Shown here one piece after another: positions 1 through 10,326 of a DNA stretch of 35,087 nucleotides. The stretch's first letter is position 1. Each line of letters starts with the position of its first letter. Below the pieces are notes generated by a model. It saw nothing but the letters and a program-made list of their open reading frames with translations. It was not told the origin of the DNA and did no database searches. Source of the DNA: Psilocybe azurescens (taxonomy: Eukaryota; Basidiomycota; Agaricomycetes; Agaricales; Agrocybaceae); assembly GCA_023853785.1 (NCBI GenBank), contig JAJIRX010000943.1, positions 1 through 35,087 on the forward strand, in the 5' to 3' direction. A program made the position numbers and the translations under genes.

Positions 1-62
1 CCAATGATGGCAACAGCGGAGTGCGAGTGGCGGCAACCATGAAGGGCTGAGAGGAAAGGACC

Positions 63-410
63 GTGGACCAGCGAACGTCAGTGACAAGCGAGCAAGTGCA
101 GGCGACCACAAAGGAGCAAACAACGGCAACTGCCTACAAACTGGCAACGGCAACCGTGAAAGAAGCGAGCCACGGTGACCAGGCAGGCGCAAGCAGCGGC
201 GACCATCGACAAGCCGGCGTGGCGACAGCAACATTGAGGGTGCTACCCGGGCGGACAGCGCCTCCAAATCCCTGGATGAAAGCAATGAAACACATAGGGC
301 AGGAAGTAAGTCTCAGGCTCCTGGAGATCGTGTGGGCCCATCCGACCTAAAACAAGAGGCCACCCCAAGTGGGTCTCGCATGAATCTCCCTCGAAAAACA
401 TAAATTGTAG
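63..410 (+). pseudogene. 3' remnant of an unknown gene, probable paralogue of the 5114-7020 gene
   Basis: An Ala/Thr/Gln-rich low-complexity stretch is open from about 63 to 350, and another frame stays open to a stop near 401. I do not recognise a domain. It is listed because the DNA around 400-420 (lysine-rich end, then TGTAGGAAT) and the T-rich flank after it resemble the end and 3' flank of the gene remnant at 5114-7020. By inference this is the carboxy-terminal end of a paralogue that starts left of the window. It lies on the plus strand, tail-to-tail with the KDZ transposase remnant. The true frame cannot be fixed because the two homologous ends differ by small indels. It could also be non-coding repeat sequence. 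Confidence 0.3.
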
Positions 411-431
411 GAATATCACTTGCTCTTTTCT

Positions 432-597
432 TGTTGCGACCTGGCGGCCTCCCATGCTGTATTATTTGTCGCCATTCCGCTCTGCTAGGTTTCGTGTTTC
501 TTTTTTTGTCATCTGTTTTGTATTGCAACCTGGGCGGCCACTATACATGCTATGTTATTCGTCGTCATTCCGCTCTGCCATGTTTTCGTGTTTTTTT
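432..597. repeat. imperfect two-copy direct repeat in a 3' flank
   Basis: A block of about 75 bp starting TTGCGACCTGGCGGCC recurs about 90 bp later starting TTGCAACCTGGGCGGCC. Both copies continue with CATGCT, a TATT run, GTC and CATTCCGCTCTGC. It lies between the gene end at about 410 and the T-rich flank that resembles 7080-7230. Confidence 0.7.
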
Positions 598-786
598 CCG
601 TGGTTTATTATATCAGCACCTTGTATTTTGTCTGCGGGGCCGTAGTAGTTTATAAATTGTTAGGCCCCTTTATTTGTACTATACCATTTGCACACAAATA
701 TAGTGCTTGTCTTGACAGTGCTGGGAATCAGTAATAATACAGTGTCTCCCAAAAGACTAAATGAAATTGAAATTATTTTAACGCAT

Positions 787-3700
787 TCAATCTGCGGTAT
801 CTATGTTGTGATAGTTGATGTTAGCCTTCTTGAACCTAACCTCAGAGACTCTCGCCAGCTCTGTCCACATTGCAATTTGTTCCTCTGCGTAGGCACGGTG
901 TCCAGCTGACTGAATTTCTTCTTTATCTCTTCTCACTTGCCATCTTCCCGCCATATGCATATAAAATCTAACTGTCCAACCCATTTCACGCCTTGTCAGA
1001 TTCAATTCTTCGGTCCATCGATTTTTGTGCTCTTGCACTGAGCCAGTTGACCCTATAAACTTCATCAATGTAAAAATTGGATCAGTAAGAAGGTATAAAG
1101 GACTGTCGTATTCATTGTGGTAAGCGGCATCCGCGCCAGTCGCTTCCCCATACTTGTGCTGCGTCGGCGCCGCTCCAAAACCATGCCATTGTGTCGGAGC
1201 TCTGTCCGGGAGCATTTGGATCAACAACACGTTCACTTACCCTACAATGATTGCGTTCAAGGAAGGGGTACTGCTTGTCATGCTTTTCTAGGTCCTGCAA
1301 TGATACCAACGTCCTCATAACCGACCTGTTGTGGTTGTACATTGCTCGATGTTGGCTTATTGTCCGGTTTAGAAGCTTGACTCCATCCCACGCCCTGGTA
1401 TTTTTGAAACACTGTTGCGGCCCCTAACATTCTTCGCATAATGATAAGAAAGTTGGATTACCGATGTTCTGACCTGGTCCAGGATATCTTCAGCTTGTCC
1501 GCTGACGTATATCAAGCTCTGTTTTACAGAGACCCGCAATATTTCGTTTGTCTTCTGGTTCCAAATTACCAAAACCGGCACCCGTAAATCGTGATGGGAA
1601 CGGGAGGACTTGCTGCTCAGGGTCAGATCTTGAGATACCTGGAGTATCAACCTCCCGTTCAGGGCCCTCTCTCCAGATAGGTCATCGTCAAGCACTTGGT
1701 ACTGAGGATCATCAAGAGCATCAACAATGTGAGCTCCAAGAAAATCGTTTGCAGAGGTGCTGAAACTTTCAATTTGTCGTAGCACGGCGCGCTTATTCAC
1801 CGTATCCAACTTCTGGGCAGTGGTCGGCGACCGCGAGCTTTCTAACGTGTGCTCGCAGATTATACCTTACAAAATGAGGATCAAATGGTAATACACAATG
1901 CTATCATCCACTTACATAGCTTCCTCCAATTTCAGTCCCATTGAAATCCATGCTGCTTGACCCGTGCGGCCTCTGGTAGTTAGCTCTGATAATGAAATGG
2001 ACAATTCAATCTCTCGCCGACTTGGAGCTACAAAGCTGTCAATTGATACAAGGGTGGTGACCGCGACAATGCCTACCCTTCGCAATCTTGTTTTTCATAA
2101 TATCCATGGCTTTTACATCATCTTGTCGTTGATTTTCTGCTTTCTGAATTTGCTCTATCCACTTAGGTATCTCAGAAGCGGGGCCGACTCTGTGAGGCCA
2201 TCAAAGTACTCCTGGCTTTTTGCTTGCTGTAGTAATGCGCGATTATATTTCTTTGTAATTGTTTCAGCTGCCTTTTATCAGTGCACAAATTGGTCTTCAA
2301 ATGAACACACACACCCATGTTGATAACTTTTTCCAGTTGTTATCTCCCATATGATCATCTAAAATCTCAATCCGGTGAGACGCAGTGGCACTTACTGTGC
2401 TTCGAGAAATTTCATTCAATGTCACCCAAAGTGTTTCCAGAATTTCACCATCGATTATGCCCACTCCAGGAATGTATGTCGTCGCCCATCTATAAAGACA
2501 TTCTTCCTTGTGGCCGTGGACATGAAACAGTCCAATAGCGCCAATAAGTGTTATGGCCTCCGGAAGATCCAACTTGCTTGATTTGTTGAATCGCTCGAAT
2601 AGGTTGACATAGTATTGGCACATAATGTCGTATATGCAGAGAAGACAAGTTATGCCATGCATATGACTATGCTTGATTGCCTGGCTGAGTGCATAATCCA
2701 TAGACATCTGCTTTTGCCCTTCATGAAGTCAACGACACTTCCAAGACTAAAGCATCCATGCCTCGCACAAGCCCATGCTCCAATGCCTCGACAGCGCTTA
2801 CCGGGAGCCGCTTTGTCGCTTTCTTTATTTGCGTTATGATTATTGCATGTTGTTTTCTAGATTCGAGGGGGAAGGAGATTTGTTAAGCTGTATTCATGTC
2901 GTTTTGGTTTCACACACCCTTGAGTATAATTTGTCGTTCTTGCTTGCTTCAGCTAGATGTTCCTGATAGGGAACGGGGTCCGCCATATATGCTTCGCCAT
3001 TAGCAAGGTTAACATCGTCCCAATCATTCTTTTGTTTCAAGTGGTAAGCTTTGAAATTGCCATCCCCAACCAAACTACGGATATATAGGTCCTTGTCTGG
3101 ATCTTCTCTCCAATTGCCTGGGAGATTTATGCCGGGTTGGGGACAAGCAGGACAAAACAAACCAAGCTTTGATAGGTCTGACGCCTGTAGTTATCCAGTG
3201 CAAATTTAGCGCAGTTATAGGTGCGGTCGGTGGCCGTAGGGGCGGCACTCGACACTCCTGGAATGGATGCAGAGACGGCATCCGCGATTGCAGCACCGTG
3301 CTGGGTTGTGACGGGTATAACGGCTGAGTTCTCGTCACTGACCATCGCCGCCGATTTGTCTTCTGGACATTCAGCATCATGACCATGCCCATAGATTTTC
3401 CATAGTTTGAGATTTCTGAATTGACGACAGACCCTTCTTAGCTCTCGATACCGATTTATAACGACCTTCGGGAATGCAGGGCATGTTAGGCATCAAGCTT
3501 TTGGTAATATTGGTATCCTGATGTTTTGCATTCTAAATTCGATAGACGGAAGTCTGTTAAGACCTGAAGAGTAAAAACAGTTCGGATGGTTTTAAAACTT
3601 CGCGGGAAATAAGCCGAGTTTGAGATAATTGAGATCTTGAAGTGCGGTTGGTCCATGACAAGAGCAGTGAACCACAGGCAGATGGTGAATCCCACTGATA

Positions 3701-4486
3701 TCGACAATCGTCACGAATGGATTATTGTAGGTATTATAGCGCGGTGGAAGGGGAAGTGAGTTTGGATGTGTCCCAGGAACCGGTATTTCAAACATTGGCT
3801 CTTGTCCTTCAGGTGGTTCGGCCCCCGCCTCCTCTTCTGCATCACCCCATTCATCTTCCTCAGAGACAGGCGGTGGCCGCTGATCGGACAAATGATGTTC
3901 CCCATCCTGTGTTGACGGACACCGGATGCCGCCATGTCCAAGATAGAGCTGTAGTCCTGTTTCCCATAGGGCTCCAACTTGAAAGAAATGTCCATTCCAT
4001 TTGTCGACGCGATGATAAGGCAGAGATTATGGGCCTCTGCACAGCACTGAGTGCATGTCATCCGGCCTCCGATACAATTCGCGACATCGCCATATTCCAG
4101 GCGAACTTCCACACCTTTGACATTCGCCAATGTGAGCCGGGGCTTCCATTTCTAACAATGTCTGCAGATAAGATTTGGCGTCAGAGGTAACCACTCGCGA
4201 AGATAGTCGTTTTGAGATATTCCGCTGGAGCGTACATCAGGCAGAGCTTCAAGATTGCTCATCAACTGCTCGTCAGTAAGTCCCTCGTGGCTGAATGGTG
4301 AGTCTTCGACTGCAATTTCTTCGGGCAGAGCAAATTCAGGCAAAGGCCCACGCTCTTCGCTTCCTTTTGCACTCTGCTCTTTCCCAACTTCTTTCTTCTT
4401 TTACCAAGACGAAGCCATGTCTCTTCTTCTGGGTCGCTATTTTGCTTGTCATCAGGATGTATAATTCGGGCACGACGTATTCCCAT
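787..4486 (-). pseudogene. KDZ-family transposase with CxC2-type cysteine cluster, decayed
   Basis: This is a DDE-type cut-and-paste DNA transposase of the Kyakuja-Dileera-Zisupton superfamily. Reading leftwards, a charged N-terminus starts at the ATG at 4484-4486. A CxC2-like module follows at 4130-3486, with CTQCCAEAH, LPYHRVDKWNGHFFQ, a GIH.LPVVHCSCHG block and DFRLSNLECKTSGYQYYQKL. The KDZ core follows: CPACPQPGINLP near 3150, GIGAWACARHGCF near 2770, YDIMCQYYVNLF near 2630, and HVHGHKEEC with GVGIIDGEILETLW at 2513-2426. The C-terminal part carries AWFW (near 1190), RWTEELNLTRREMGWTV and GHRAYAEEQ, and ends at 787. The span is normal for a KDZ gene with introns. Frameshifts break it: within CAEAHNL/LPYHR (near 4030), near 3150, near 2713 and near 1120-1190. 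Some breaks may be introns. It is head-to-head with the gene at 5114. I could not delimit terminal inverted repeats. Family assignment is firm and inactivity likely. Confidence 0.85.
1866..1915 (-). other. candidate 50-bp intron in the KDZ gene
   Basis: On the minus strand, GTAAGT follows the conserved WISMGLKLEEA block and TTTGTAAG closes the interval. Length and splice sites fit a fungal intron, but joining them exactly leaves the downstream KDZ frame one step off. Either a nearby indel exists or the acceptor differs. Confidence 0.45.
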
Positions 4487-4588
4487 TGTTGCTGAGTAAA
4501 GAGAAAGATGATTGCAGTGTACAACAACGATATCCTGATCTATGTGCAATTTTCCAAAATAAATGATCCTTGGCACGGCTTTTTGAAC

Positions 4589-4596
4589 TGACGTCA
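4589..4596. promoter_or_regulatory. CRE/ATF-type palindrome TGACGTCA, copy 1
   Basis: A perfect 8-bp TGACGTCA palindrome, the consensus recognised by CREB/ATF-type bZIP factors, lies about 100 bp upstream of the KDZ start. Function is inferred from the motif and its position only. Confidence 0.45.
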
Positions 4597-4715
4597 CATA
4601 AGGCATGAGTGATCGATAATCCTTCGGTCCCCCGCCTTCACCAAACTGATATATACTTACTTCATCCGGAGGCCGCCTTGGCTAATTAATTGATCCTTGG
4701 CACGGCCTTTTAAAC

Positions 4716-4723
4716 TGACGTCA
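4716..4723. promoter_or_regulatory. CRE/ATF-type palindrome TGACGTCA, copy 2
   Basis: Second copy of the palindrome, carried by the tandem duplication and unchanged in it. The spacing to the first copy is 127 bp. Confidence 0.45.
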
Positions 4724-4810
4724 CATAAGGCATGAGTGATCGATAATCCTTCGGTCCCCGCTTCACCAAACTAACATATACTTACTTCATCCGGCAGCCG
4801 CCTTGGCTAA

Positions 4811-5113
4811 AAATGATCTACAACGATTGCTACTGAAAAGACGTGTGTTTTGAGATTATGATTTAGACCAAGACAACGAGTTTACAAAATAGGTGGCGAT
4901 GCAGTCGCATGATTTGATTGACATGAGTCTCGGCACAAGTCAGGTCATGATGTGTAAGTCAGTCTCATGTCTCAGGTCACATGATGTGATTGTTCGTGTT
5001 CGTAACTGGTTTTACTTCTCAGCGGCCGGTTGAACAATCTTCACGCCTCGCGCTTCATTTTAATCGTTATCACATATTCCGCTTCTTCATCTTCTTCTCC
5101 TCCATCTGCTTTA
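4811..5113. other. intergenic, probable divergent promoter region
   Basis: No gene is seen. The region has a cluster of CATGA/TCATG words and AGTC/GTCTC words at about 4910-4990, then a CT-rich stretch (5070-5110) just before the ATG at 5114, as is common in fungal promoters. Confidence 0.4.
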
Positions 5114-5215
5114 ATGTCTTCGGAAATTATCAATCAAATTCACAAGAAGCTTTGTGTAATTACCATCGACCCGGAGGAATACAAGCGTGAATTAAAGCAG
5201 CTTTTTGAACAACTG

Positions 5216-5272
5216 GTGAGTATATAACCACGGTATCTACGTCAAAGCCAGTGATAACAGGTCTATTTACAG
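5216..5272 (+). other. 57-bp GT-AG intron (candidate)
   Basis: GTGAGT follows the in-frame CTG codon ending at 5215, and TTTACAG closes the interval. The phase is 0 and the downstream frame stays open for about 20 codons. Confidence 0.6.
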
Positions 5273-5526
5273 AGGAGGGCATATCGGCTGCACACCTCTG
5301 AACATGGCAACTCCCGGAGCCGGACAGTGCTCTTTGGTTCGATGTCTACATGACCCTGACGCAAGGTATCAACAAGGGGCCGAACGGCAATGAAAGGCTC
5401 AAGCCTAGATATGAGCAAGTCCGGGCTTTAGTCTTAGCATTCGAGAAAGAAGAGGGGAAAGACAAACAGATGCTGCAGCAGATGAGCAAAGCAATCATTT
5501 GAAGGCGGCACCCGCAGTGCTGAGTG

Positions 5527-5571
5527 GTAAGTTATCCGTCGTGGTCAGAAACTTATCTTATATCTGTACAG
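5527..5571 (+). other. 45-bp GT-AG intron (candidate)
   Basis: GTAAGT to TGTACAG. The length is a multiple of three, so splicing or retention both keep the Ala/Glu-rich frame open. Confidence 0.6.
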
Positions 5572-5850
5572 GAGACCAACATGACGGATCTATAGCTGAG
5601 GCAGCCGTCGCCGCTGCCGATGAAGTGCAGATAGAGGAAGCTGCCGCCGCCGCCCTAAGAAGTGTAGACAGAACCGGCGACCGCTGTTATCCCAACAGTG
5701 GCCGCCGCCAACTCATCAAACCCTTCAAGGCATTCAAAGATCATGGTTGTGGAGATCCCGCCTAGAAAGGCGACAGTAACGAGAAATCCTGTCCTCAGTG
5801 ATGAGGAGGAGGGTAATCTAAACAAGCGAAGAAACCGTCCGACAATGAAG

Positions 5851-5916
5851 AAAGGTAAAGGGAAGGAAGTATCGAGGATGGAGAAAGGTAAAGGGAAGGA
5901 AGTATCGAGGATGGAG
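5851..5916 (+). repeat. perfect 33-bp tandem duplication inside the coding region
   Basis: Units 5851-5883 and 5884-5916 are identical and encode an 11-residue basic repeat (KGKGKEVSRME). The identity points to a recent in-frame slippage event. Confidence 0.9.
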
Positions 5917-5951
5917 AGTGATGACGTAGGAGGACTCAGAAGAAGTAGAAA

Positions 5952-5996
5952 GTAAGCATTTAATTTCCTCTAGTACAAAAACTAATATATTTGTAG
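5952..5996 (+). other. 45-bp GT-AG intron (candidate)
   Basis: GTAAGC at 5952 and TTTGTAG ending at 5996 flank an AT-rich interval. An ACTAAT-like branch point lies about 20 bases before the acceptor. Confidence 0.55.
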
Positions 5997-7020
5997 ATTC
6001 AAACCAAAAGGACATTCGCAAGCGTACACGTCAAGTCCCATCGAAGAAGAGGCCGGCGCCCGTCTCGAAGCTCTCCAATGCTTGTCGACCGGCTCAAGAG
6101 CCACCCATTGCATCGACATCCGCGGCGGCCGCTCCTCCCACCACCACTCGTCGGACCCGTCCGGCTATCCAAAGAATGGAGGCATCTAATTCCAGTGCTC
6201 GTCGACCGGCTCCGTCGACATCCGCAGTCGAGGGACGCATAAGCGGGGCCGCTCGCGTCATCAAAGCAGCCTCGGCCAGGTCATCAAAGGTCAGGGAGTG
6301 GACTGAAGGAGAGGTTGCCTGTAGGTCGTGCATTAGAGCACAAATACCATGCCTAGTCATGGTCGACAAGGACAACGGCGCCCATGCTTGTATGGAGTGC
6401 AACGCTAAAAGAAGAAGTGCCCGTTAGCAGTGGCGAAATCCCCCATTCTAGGTTTTGGGACGACAATCAACTACGAGATGGCAGATGATCTGTCAGGGGA
6501 GGCGTTTAATCCCAATGCTCGAGCAGCAAGGCGGATCCTGGAAGATATGGAGAGGAAGTGGGCAATGCCCGAGGATTTCGGAGGAATCCTCATGAGCATT
6601 GTCTCTAGCCTTCGAGTGGTCAGGGACAACAGCAAGCACCTCATGTCGGAATTTCAGAAGTTGAAGGAAACTGTCAACCGGCTGGCATCCGCCCAAAACA
6701 ACAATGACAGGCTGGTCGACGACGTGCAAGGTGCGACCGACGTTGAGGACGCCCTTCAGCAACCGCATGCAAACGCATCTGAAGGCGAAGTCGAAGCGGC
6801 ATCGACAACGGCGCCCGCGGATCAGACAACGACGGTTCCAGCGGTCATGATGGGGACATGCCCAAAGTCCATGAAAGTTATATCGCTTCCCGTAAGCGTC
6901 TTCTACGCAGGCCTGACAGCACGGATGGAATTACCAACGAAGATGGAGCGGGGGCCGCCTTGAAACGCAAGGCAACTGCGACTGTTGCTGGATGTAGCCC
7001 ATCCAAGAAACAAAAATGTA

Positions 7021-7813
7021 GGAATGGCGTGTACTTTTTCTGCACCCTCTCGGGTGACATATTTGTTATATATTTTGTCTTGTCGTTCCGTCGTGCTGGG
7101 CTTTCTTGTCGGACATCACCTGTCTTTTTTTTTTTGGGACTTTTACATTTAGTTTTTGTTTGCATTTACTACGTCGGGGCCCATAGTAGTCTGTTGTTCA
7201 TTTGGCCCCCACGTTAAAATTATACTATATACAGAATTATAATGCAGTTTTGGTCACTTATTTCATGAAAACAGTATGATTCAGCTTCTTAGACAAAGAA
7301 AGCGGCAGGTTGAAGGCGGTGGCCACATACTTTTGTAAATATAACCAGCCGCCGCCTTTGCACTGGTCTTTGACTGGTGGGCAGTTGCGCCCACTACGCA
7401 AGTGGGATAATTGGCACGGCAAATTTTCATGGGGGAAAATGGGAAAGCCGTTGCAAAAAACGATTCTTGTGCAGCTTTGTGTCAAAAAGCCTGGCATGCA
7501 CGTACAAACTGACGTCTCAATCGGAATGACTGATTGATGACTCTGGCGGCCACTGTCATCAACAAAATAGGTGCCCAGTGATTTCACATGGCTTCCGTTT
7601 TGGTATAAAACTATCTACAATGCTTCTTTCCAGAGCCCGGATGCCAAGAGATCAATAAGCTGGAAGGGATAACCAAGGGATATCAAAATAATTGTCTTTA
7701 TTTGTGGTCACCTTCCACTGGGAACTTTTTTTTTCTTCTTGTCGATCATCCTACATCCTGATAACGTTAATTCTCTACCTACTCCTACTAAATCAAAAGC
7801 TCTGTTTATTATT
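7021..7813. other. 3' flank and intergenic region
   Basis: Bases 7021-7240 are T-rich, contain GGGGCC-ATAGTAGT-type words and resemble 480-700. From 7240 to 7600 I see no supported gene. The end (7690-7800) is CT-rich and precedes the ATG at 7814. Confidence 0.5.
7604..7610 (+). promoter_or_regulatory. TATA-box-like TATAAAA
   Basis: TATAAAA lies about 200 bp upstream of the ATG at 7814 and is followed by a pyrimidine-rich run. Plausible as the promoter of the next gene, but based on motif and position only. Confidence 0.3.
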
Positions 7814-9843
7814 ATGGACTCTGGAAACCTCAATACATCAAACTCAAAGATATCCCATTCCCGCGAACCTGTCAATCCAATGAAATGCTCAATTACTGCG
7901 CACCATGAAGATATGGAGGGCATAAACTTTTCCAAGGTCCATATACCTCATCCTGACGACATGGTGGATCCTGGTAGGGACTTGGTTTCTGTCACAGCCG
8001 GCCCTATTGTCGGTTTAATGAAATTGTCTACGTATGTTCGTGAATGTCCTTTGTGAAAATGAAATCTGAAAAATTGTTTGCAGTCTTATACACTCTCGTC
8101 ATGTCAACATTGAGAAAGTCCTTGCCTGCCCTGGCTTTTCGGTAGTGCAGTTTCGCCAATTTACTGACGCGAAGAATCATTATGAAGAGCAATGGATGTT
8201 GGGGAAGGTTCGGCTAGTCACGATAAACGGCGAGGTTATTTCTTCAAAGAATCAAAGTAAATGCCCAGCCATCACGTCGGTGACCATCCCAACACAAAGT
8301 ACTGTGCAAGCAGCTGCCCGGGTTCCGACCATTGCATCCCCAGCAACTGATATGGAGGCCGGTACTGTTCAGGGAACTGCTTGCACTGCAGCCATCGCGA
8401 TCACGCCATATTCTTATTCCGCCCCAGCAAGCGATAAAGCTCTTGCCGTGTACCTGGAAGTTGCTCCTACAAATTATGTGGCGCTACAAGTTGAGCCTGC
8501 CACCGATACAGAAATTGCCACTGTGTTGCCATCCAGTGTAGGAACAAGTGAAGGTGTGGGTACCCTCTCCAGGACACACGTGTCTTCGGGCGGCCGCTAT
8601 GGAATTGCCAACTACTGTTGGTCTCAAGTGCACACCTCTCCCTTCAGAATCCACCCTGGACACCGAAAATTTGCAACCTCACGTTAGTGATGAAAGCCCT
8701 TACAGTGTGATTGCTACAGATGCAGCCACGGCCGACTCTCAGCAATCCGATTCTGTTACATTGGGTGCGGCCTCCATGAAGTCACCGGCGGGCCTAACGC
8801 TGCGAAGCGGTTCCTTCTTTGTGCAGGAGTCTTCACTTCCAGATCTTGCTCCAATTGCCAACAACGTGCCATCGAAAAAAAAGACCGGTGGTCAACATCC
8901 AAGCAGAACAGGATCATTGGGATTATGCAAGAGCTTATTATGACAAAGTATATAAGCCCAATCATGTTTTCCTCCCGGTCGACCTGAAAGCGGCTGCCAA
9001 GGAAGGATATGTCGCTCCCCTCAGTCCCCTACCGTAATCCTCCGTCCATGGAAATATGCGGTGGATCTCCGTGTCGAGGCCTTCTTGGAATACAAGAAAG
9101 CTCGGGAAAGGGCTCTTGAAACTGAAGTTCGACAGACGCCAGAGAATTCTAAACCTTCAGCTGCGGCGACAAGAATTAAGAAGTCGGATAGGGTCAAAGA
9201 TAAAAAGAAATTTCTAATTGAACCGGAGTCTGACGAGGAGTTGTCGGACACCCCACCGCCAAACCCTAATGGTTTTACAAATCTATTCAAATACGAAGAC
9301 ATATTCGATGAGGCAACTATGAAAATGGCCATCGAGGAGAAGTACAGAGACAAGGTTGTAAACGATGAAAGTGAAGAGTACATCAGCGACTTGACTCCCC
9401 GGCATCCATAGTGGATTCCGATTACTTCATCAGAAACTCGAAAAGAAAACCAAAAGCGGACCTCTGCATCAACAATAATATGCCTCGGGCGCCCGGCTCC
9501 ATTTCCCGATATCTGGGGCCCCGGCCCCGATTTACACTTTTACATCTTCACAAACATCGCAAGTACAAGATAATTATGAAAGTAACGTTGAAAGTGCCCC
9601 TCGACTCCCACAAGGCTATCAAGCCCCTTCCGAGAGGCCAGCCCTCTTCCTAGTTCTTCAATCCCCAGTTCACCATATGCATCCTCTTCAATGTCGATGG
9701 AACCAGGCCCTTCGTCGATTCGTCGATTCCCCACTTCTTCGAATGATAGAAACGCTCTTAACAAAGTTAACAATCGTCTTAGCAGCGAACTCCTCAATCT
9801 TTTGAAACCTGTACCAGGTAGACACCCCTGGGATTTTAGTTAG
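7814..9843 (+). pseudogene. unknown basidiomycete gene, possible RNase H1-N-like N-terminus, frameshifted
   Basis: The start chosen is the ATG at 7814. After a 52-bp intron the reading continues in frame: VSVTAGPIVG, then VVQFRQFTDAKNHYEEQWMLGKVRLV. The spacing (SVT-G---G, F--F-DA--HY, GKVRLV) resembles the small RNase H1 N-terminal/viroplasmin-like fold seen in mushroom proteins; this is a weak inference. A Ser/Thr/Ala-rich linker follows. The frame then breaks near 8590. It breaks again at an A8 run (8875-8882), after which RPVVNIQAEQDHWDYARAYY and VFLPVDLKAAAKEGY are readable. Another break near 9025 leads to a Lys/Glu-rich part (9061-9411). The last piece ends WDFS-stop at 9843. Each join needs a one- or two-base indel, so this is either a decayed gene or a poorly polished assembly. 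It could be mobile-element cargo, since it lies 0.8 kb from the preceding remnant on the same strand. Confidence 0.5.
8032..8083 (+). other. 52-bp GT-AG intron
   Basis: GTATGT to TTTGCAG. Splicing joins TCTAC to TCTTATACAC and keeps the frame continuous (STLIHSRHVNIEK). The unspliced frame stops at 8056. Confidence 0.75.
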
Positions 9844-10001
9844 TGTAAACCTTGTAAAGTAACTAGAGACATTTTGACCGTCAATGATGAATTAGTATTT
9901 CTGTGCTGTTTTCAAGTGACTGCTTGTTATTAAAGATTCAAAATGCGTTATTGATGTGTTTACGGGCAGTACTTCTCACTCCCCACATATTCCCTAGGAC
10001 T

Positions 10002-10124
10002 GGAGGGATTGAGAAAGGGAGTGAAGAGAATAGAGGGAATAGAGGGAATAGAGGGGATTGAAGAGGGAATGAAGGAATTGGAGAGGGAATGGAGGAGAAT
10101 GATGAGGAATGAAGGGGAATAGAG
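10002..10124 (+). repeat. polypurine tract of ~9-bp GAATAGAGG-like units
   Basis: About 120 bases are almost purely A/G on the plus strand. The equivalent tracts at 17474-17614 (pyrimidine on plus) and about 26002-26134 (purine) mark the same position in other copies of the element end. Confidence 0.85.
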
Positions 10125-10240
10125 TTATTTATAGCCAATACAGTAATAAAGTGGAATTCCCACGGCTTGAAGCTGAGTAAAAACAATTTCCCACACCTTT
10201 AGGCAGAATATAAAAATAGATTTACACAGTTACCACTAAT

Positions 10241-10322
10241 ATCATACATCTACTATACACTGCTTATATAATCTACCCTGTATCATACACCTACTGTACA
10301 CTGCTTATATAATCTACCCTGT
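10241..10322. repeat. 41-bp tandem repeat, two units
   Basis: Two units beginning ATCATACA and ending CTACCCTGT (10241-10281 and 10282-10322). The same unit occurs about four times at 17195-17356 and three times at 26251-26373. Confidence 0.85.
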
Positions 10323-10326
10323 ATCA

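Larger units (their letters stand above)
4564..4810. repeat. tandem duplication of ~122 bp upstream of the KDZ gene
   Basis: Copy 1 (4564-4685) and copy 2 (4691-4810) share TGATCCTTGGCACGG at the start and CCGCCTTGGCTAA at the end, with only a few differences and one small indel. They occupy the intergenic space between the divergent KDZ remnant and the gene starting at 5114, so they may hold promoter elements. Confidence 0.9.
5114..7020 (+). pseudogene. charged protein with zinc-ribbon-like Cys cluster, frameshifted
   Basis: I do not recognise a named family. The start is the ATG at 5114 (MSSEIINQIHKK...), and three short GT-AG introns are credible. Pieces in order: an N-terminal helix-rich segment; a W-F-D-V-Y-M block near 5335 in a shifted frame; an Ala/Glu-rich segment (5580-5700); a Lys-rich segment with an 11-residue duplication; a Ser/Pro/Arg-rich linker; and a cluster CRSC-x5-C with CMEC (6320-6405). 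The last Cys of the expected C-x2-C-x5-C...C-x2-C-x5-C is one frame away (TGCCCG at 6418), so a single-base indel near 6415 separates it from the next segment. A helical, possibly coiled-coil region follows (6490-6760). Another shift near 6850 is needed to reach the basic tail ending SKKQK. Together this suggests a nucleic-acid-binding or zinc-binding protein of basidiomycete genomes, possibly KDZ cargo. The function is inferred and not known. Confidence 0.5.
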
